From positions 620,001 through 684,000 of the forward strand of contig JALJCQ010000014.1 of assembly GCA_023091665.1 (NCBI GenBank): a stretch of 64,000 nt of DNA, read 5' to 3'. A program made the position numbers and the translations under genes. The number at the start of each line of letters is the position of its first letter. The stretch's first letter is position 1. Positions 61,713 to 64,000 of the stretch are shown in pieces. The notes beneath the pieces were generated by a model that did no database searches, had not been told where the DNA came from, and was given only the letters and a program-made list of their open reading frames with translations. The DNA comes from Pythium myriotylum. Lineage: Eukaryota > Oomycota > Peronosporomycetes > Pythiales > Pythiaceae.

Positions 61713-62557
61713 ATGGCACCGCGTACTCGCCGACCGAAGACCACCTGCGAGCGCAGCAGGACCTTCCGCGCTCGCCGGAAAAAGTACCTCGCGCAGCTCG
61801 ATGCGGACATCGCGAGGCTCCGTGAAGACATTGCGAGCCTCGAGTCAGCACGCGACGCGGCCCAAAGCCGATGCAGACTCCACTTGTCGCGCTTCACGCC
61901 GACCGATTCACTCGCAAAGCTCATCCTCGAGTACATCCGACTGTTGGAGAATTGCGTCGAGCACAAGTGGCGTGCCGAAGCATGCGATGTGACGTCTACA
62001 ACAGCGAACGTTCAAGCGACTGCCGAGAGTGTCTTCGTTCGAAGCATCATGGACAAAAACGTTATCATCGGGGAGTATTCGGGCCACCAGGCGGTGCTCA
62101 ACCAGTGGCGACGATATTCCAGGACGCTCGACCAGTCCCAGTGGGAGATTGCATCAGTCACATTGTCAGGAGCTCATGATCATCCGATTGTCGACGTACG
62201 AGGCACAATTCACGGCACGATCTCGGACGATACCTTTCGAATACTCTTTCCAATGCACGCAACCACGAGTATCTCACGCAGCGATTTCTTGGACGAAAGG
62301 TTTCCAACCCATACCGTCTTCACTACGCGTTTACTCTTGACAACAAGGTTGCTTTGGAGAAAGGCAGCATCGACTGGGTCAAAGGACTTCAAGATGCTGG
62401 TTTTGCACTGGCTGACATTGCCGAGCTCATGAGATTCTTCGTCGTCACCTCAGACGGCGTCATCCCTGACCCGGAGGAAATGCCACCGCGGATTCCAGAG
62501 CATTGCTTTCTCAAGGCTTACCTGGAGGCTCAGTATGCTTGCCCTACATACATTTGA
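61713..62557 (+). pseudogene. bZIP-like copy 9 with a single frameshift
   Basis: The first frame runs MAPRTRRPK, TTCERSRTFRARRKKYLAQ (Asn replaced by Thr, Gly by Ser), zipper LDADIARLREDIASLESARD, LNQWRRYSRTLDQSQWE, AHDHPIVDVRGTIHG and SDDTFRILFP. From about 62255 the family sequence continues one frame over: EYLTQRFLGRKVSNPY, HYAFTLDNKVALEKGSIDWV, KGLQDAGFALADIAELMRFF, to a stop at 62557. Left uncorrected the first frame ends at 62432 with unrelated residues. The rest is intact, so the damage is recent or a sequencing error; the repaired length would be about 281 residues. Confidence 0.75.
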
Positions 62558-62620
62558 CGTGGAGATAGGGGATGGAAATGATAACTTGTTGACTAAATGG
62601 TGATTGAAAAGATGCTAAAA

Positions 62621-64000
62621 CTAAACGCGGCTCTCGACCTGCTTGCCATATCCGTCGTTGTACTCCTCGGGGTAGATCTTGAGCCACGCGCTGTGGAGCG
62701 TCTGGTACTCATCCGGGCGCGTAATCTGCCATCCGTGTGGGTCCTCGGCCCAGAGCACGAACACGGTCGTCACGGCGCTCGCGATGACCGACATGAAGAG
62801 GTTGTTGGTCGCGTAACCAATGAGGAACGCAAACAAGCCGATCACGGCGTCCGGGTGCTTAAACATCGCGAGGCGCTCCTTGTCCGCATCATCGACCATC
62901 TTGATGGCAATGTAGGCGGTGATGGCGCCAATGGCGATGTTGCCGAGGAAGAAGACGTTGTTGGTGAGGTCGTCGTTGACGATGGCGCTCCAGCCCTTGC
63001 TCTTGAAGAGCTTGAAGACGTGGCGGCTCGCCGTGACGAAGCTGTAACCGTAGCAGCCCACGTACGTGTACGCGAAGCGGTTGAAGAACTCGATCCAGCT
63101 CTCGAGGCAGCCGATGATGCACGAGAGGCACGAGAAGAGACACGCGGCGACACAGTTGCCGCTCTGGCTGGCCATGGACGCGAAGATGTTGAGGATTGTG
63201 CGGATCGCTTCAAGGATCGCGACGATGAGCGAGCCGAAGCAGATCGAGCCGAGGTTGAGCGTGGCGGCCCGCAGCCAGGCGCCGAGCGTGATGAAGGGCG
63301 AGCTGCTGGCGTTCTTCCAGGCCGCGACCGTGCCGGCGACGGTGACAGCGATGATGTTCTTGAGCACGAAGGATCCCCAGAAGAAGACAATGAGCATGCT
63401 GAAGAGCACGCCGATGACGCCGCCGACCGAGGTTTCAATCTCACAGCTGTCCACGGTGCATCCGTTCACGACCTTGAGGTAGTCCGACTTGAACATGAGC
63501 CCGAGTGTGCCGACGATCCAGGCGACGCTCCAGGCGATGTTGACGAGCACCATGACGAGCGCGACGACCATGGTCATGGGCAGTCGAAGCGTGGCTTTGC
63601 CGGCGACCTTGAGGTGCGCAGCGGCGAACTTGACGCGCTTGCGGATGCAGACGGCGTAGAGCAGCAGCAGCAGCGCGAGCAGCCCAAAGACAATAGCGGG
63701 CCAGTAGTAGAAGCTCACGCCGCGGTCGTAGGCCTCTTTCGTGAGCACGTAGGCCGCGAGCACGGCGAGCAGGATCGTGCCGATGAGCGCGATCCAGATG
63801 AGCGCTTCGCCGGCGACGATCATGACGCCGATCCAGACGAGCGCCATGCCCATGGCGGCGAAGGCGCTCGTGGCGATGTACTTGAGCGCGACCTGGAAGC
63901 CGCTGTCCTGGCTCAGGCCCTCGACTTTGGTGGCGTTGATGAAGTCGTGGCCGTACGCGCCGGCGAAGACGACGGTCATGACCACGAGCGCGAGCCACAC
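62621..64000 (-). CDS. Choline transporter-like protein (CTL/SLC44/Pns1 family), C-terminal 459 residues
   Basis: Polytopic membrane protein with about ten hydrophobic segments. The family-typical stretch is present: FITLGAWLRAATLNLGSICF, the Cys-rich NCVAACLFSCLSC, ESWIEFFNRFAYTYVGCYGY, FVTASRHVFKLFKSKGW, then NNVFFLGNIAIGAI. It ends with a soluble tail (YPEEYNDGYGKQVESRV). The N-terminus lies beyond the right edge, so the start is not seen. The substrate (choline or another organic cation) is not decided by sequence. It is convergent with the bZIP array: 63 bp between stops. Confidence 0.9.
   Translation of the reverse strand: MWLALVVMTVVFAGAYGHDFINATKVEGLSQDSGFQVALKYIATSAFAAMGMALVWIGVMIVAGEALIWIALIGTILLAVLAAYVLTKEAYDRGVSFYYWPAIVFGLLALLLLLYAVCIRKRVKFAAAHLKVAGKATLRLPMTMVVALVMVLVNIAWSVAWIVGTLGLMFKSDYLKVVNGCTVDSCEIETSVGGVIGVLFSMLIVFFWGSFVLKNIIAVTVAGTVAAWKNASSSPFITLGAWLRAATLNLGSICFGSLIVAILEAIRTILNIFASMASQSGNCVAACLFSCLSCIIGCLESWIEFFNRFAYTYVGCYGYSFVTASRHVFKLFKSKGWSAIVNDDLTNNVFFLGNIAIGAITAYIAIKMVDDADKERLAMFKHPDAVIGLFAFLIGYATNNLFMSVIASAVTTVFVLWAEDPHGWQITRPDEYQTLHSAWLKIYPEEYNDGYGKQVESRV

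Noticed and set aside
1..64000. CRISPR arrays, prophage or bacterial operons
   Set aside because: No regularly spaced repeats, and genes have spliceosomal introns and eukaryotic families only.

Overview
The window reads as nuclear DNA of an oomycete (Stramenopila, most likely of the Pythium/Phytophthora type). The grounds are protein families and gene structure. There is a five-domain AROM shikimate protein, a plasma-membrane H+-ATPase, an OGT-type O-GlcNAc transferase, SMC4, UBA3, an APH-1 subunit and a choline-transporter-like protein. Introns are rare and short (55-90 nt, GT-AG). Oomycete Inr-like start elements lie before small secreted protein genes. This assignment is inference; no database search was possible.

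Layout: 1-2092 start of a P-type H+-ATPase (minus strand, runs off the left edge). 4981-6471 coiled-coil protein behind a tandem duplication. 7170-11888 pentafunctional AROM with one intron. 12004-12815 APH-1 (minus). 13-23 kb is gene-poor and holds a family of small secreted proteins: three intact genes (17028, 20191, 21637; the last carries the mature domain twice) among decayed copies. 23651-24985 mucin-like single-pass membrane protein. 25302-26625 five-exon pseudouridine synthase (minus). 27824-30907 OGT. 32.5-39.4 kb holds two paralogous pairs: a large leucine-rich protein with an embedded SH3b-like segment, and a short secreted Pro/Thr-rich protein. The second member of each pair is damaged. 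39803-41600 six-exon coiled-coil gene. 42.1-46.3 kb three bZIP-like genes on the minus strand. 47768-53566 SMC4 and UBA3, convergent. 54.2-62.6 kb six more bZIP-like genes on the plus strand, one a pseudogene and one frameshifted. 62621-64000 choline-transporter-like protein (minus, N-terminus beyond the right edge).

Conserved single genes therefore alternate with three young, locally amplified families: small secreted proteins, LRR/SH3b proteins with secreted Pro/Thr-rich partners, and bZIP proteins fused to a C-terminal alpha/beta domain. Each family shows both fresh duplicates and dead copies, i.e. birth-and-death evolution. The bZIP array is the strongest candidate for a poorly described system. 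Its N-x7-R-x9-L-x6-L geometry is intact, but the DNA-contacting Asn is Ser or Thr in most copies, and each protein carries a conserved domain with a Q-W-R and an L-F-P motif that may be NTF2-like.

Limits: exon boundaries were placed by eye from GT-AG sites and frame continuity. Pseudogene limits are approximate. No alignments, structure predictions or database searches were run.
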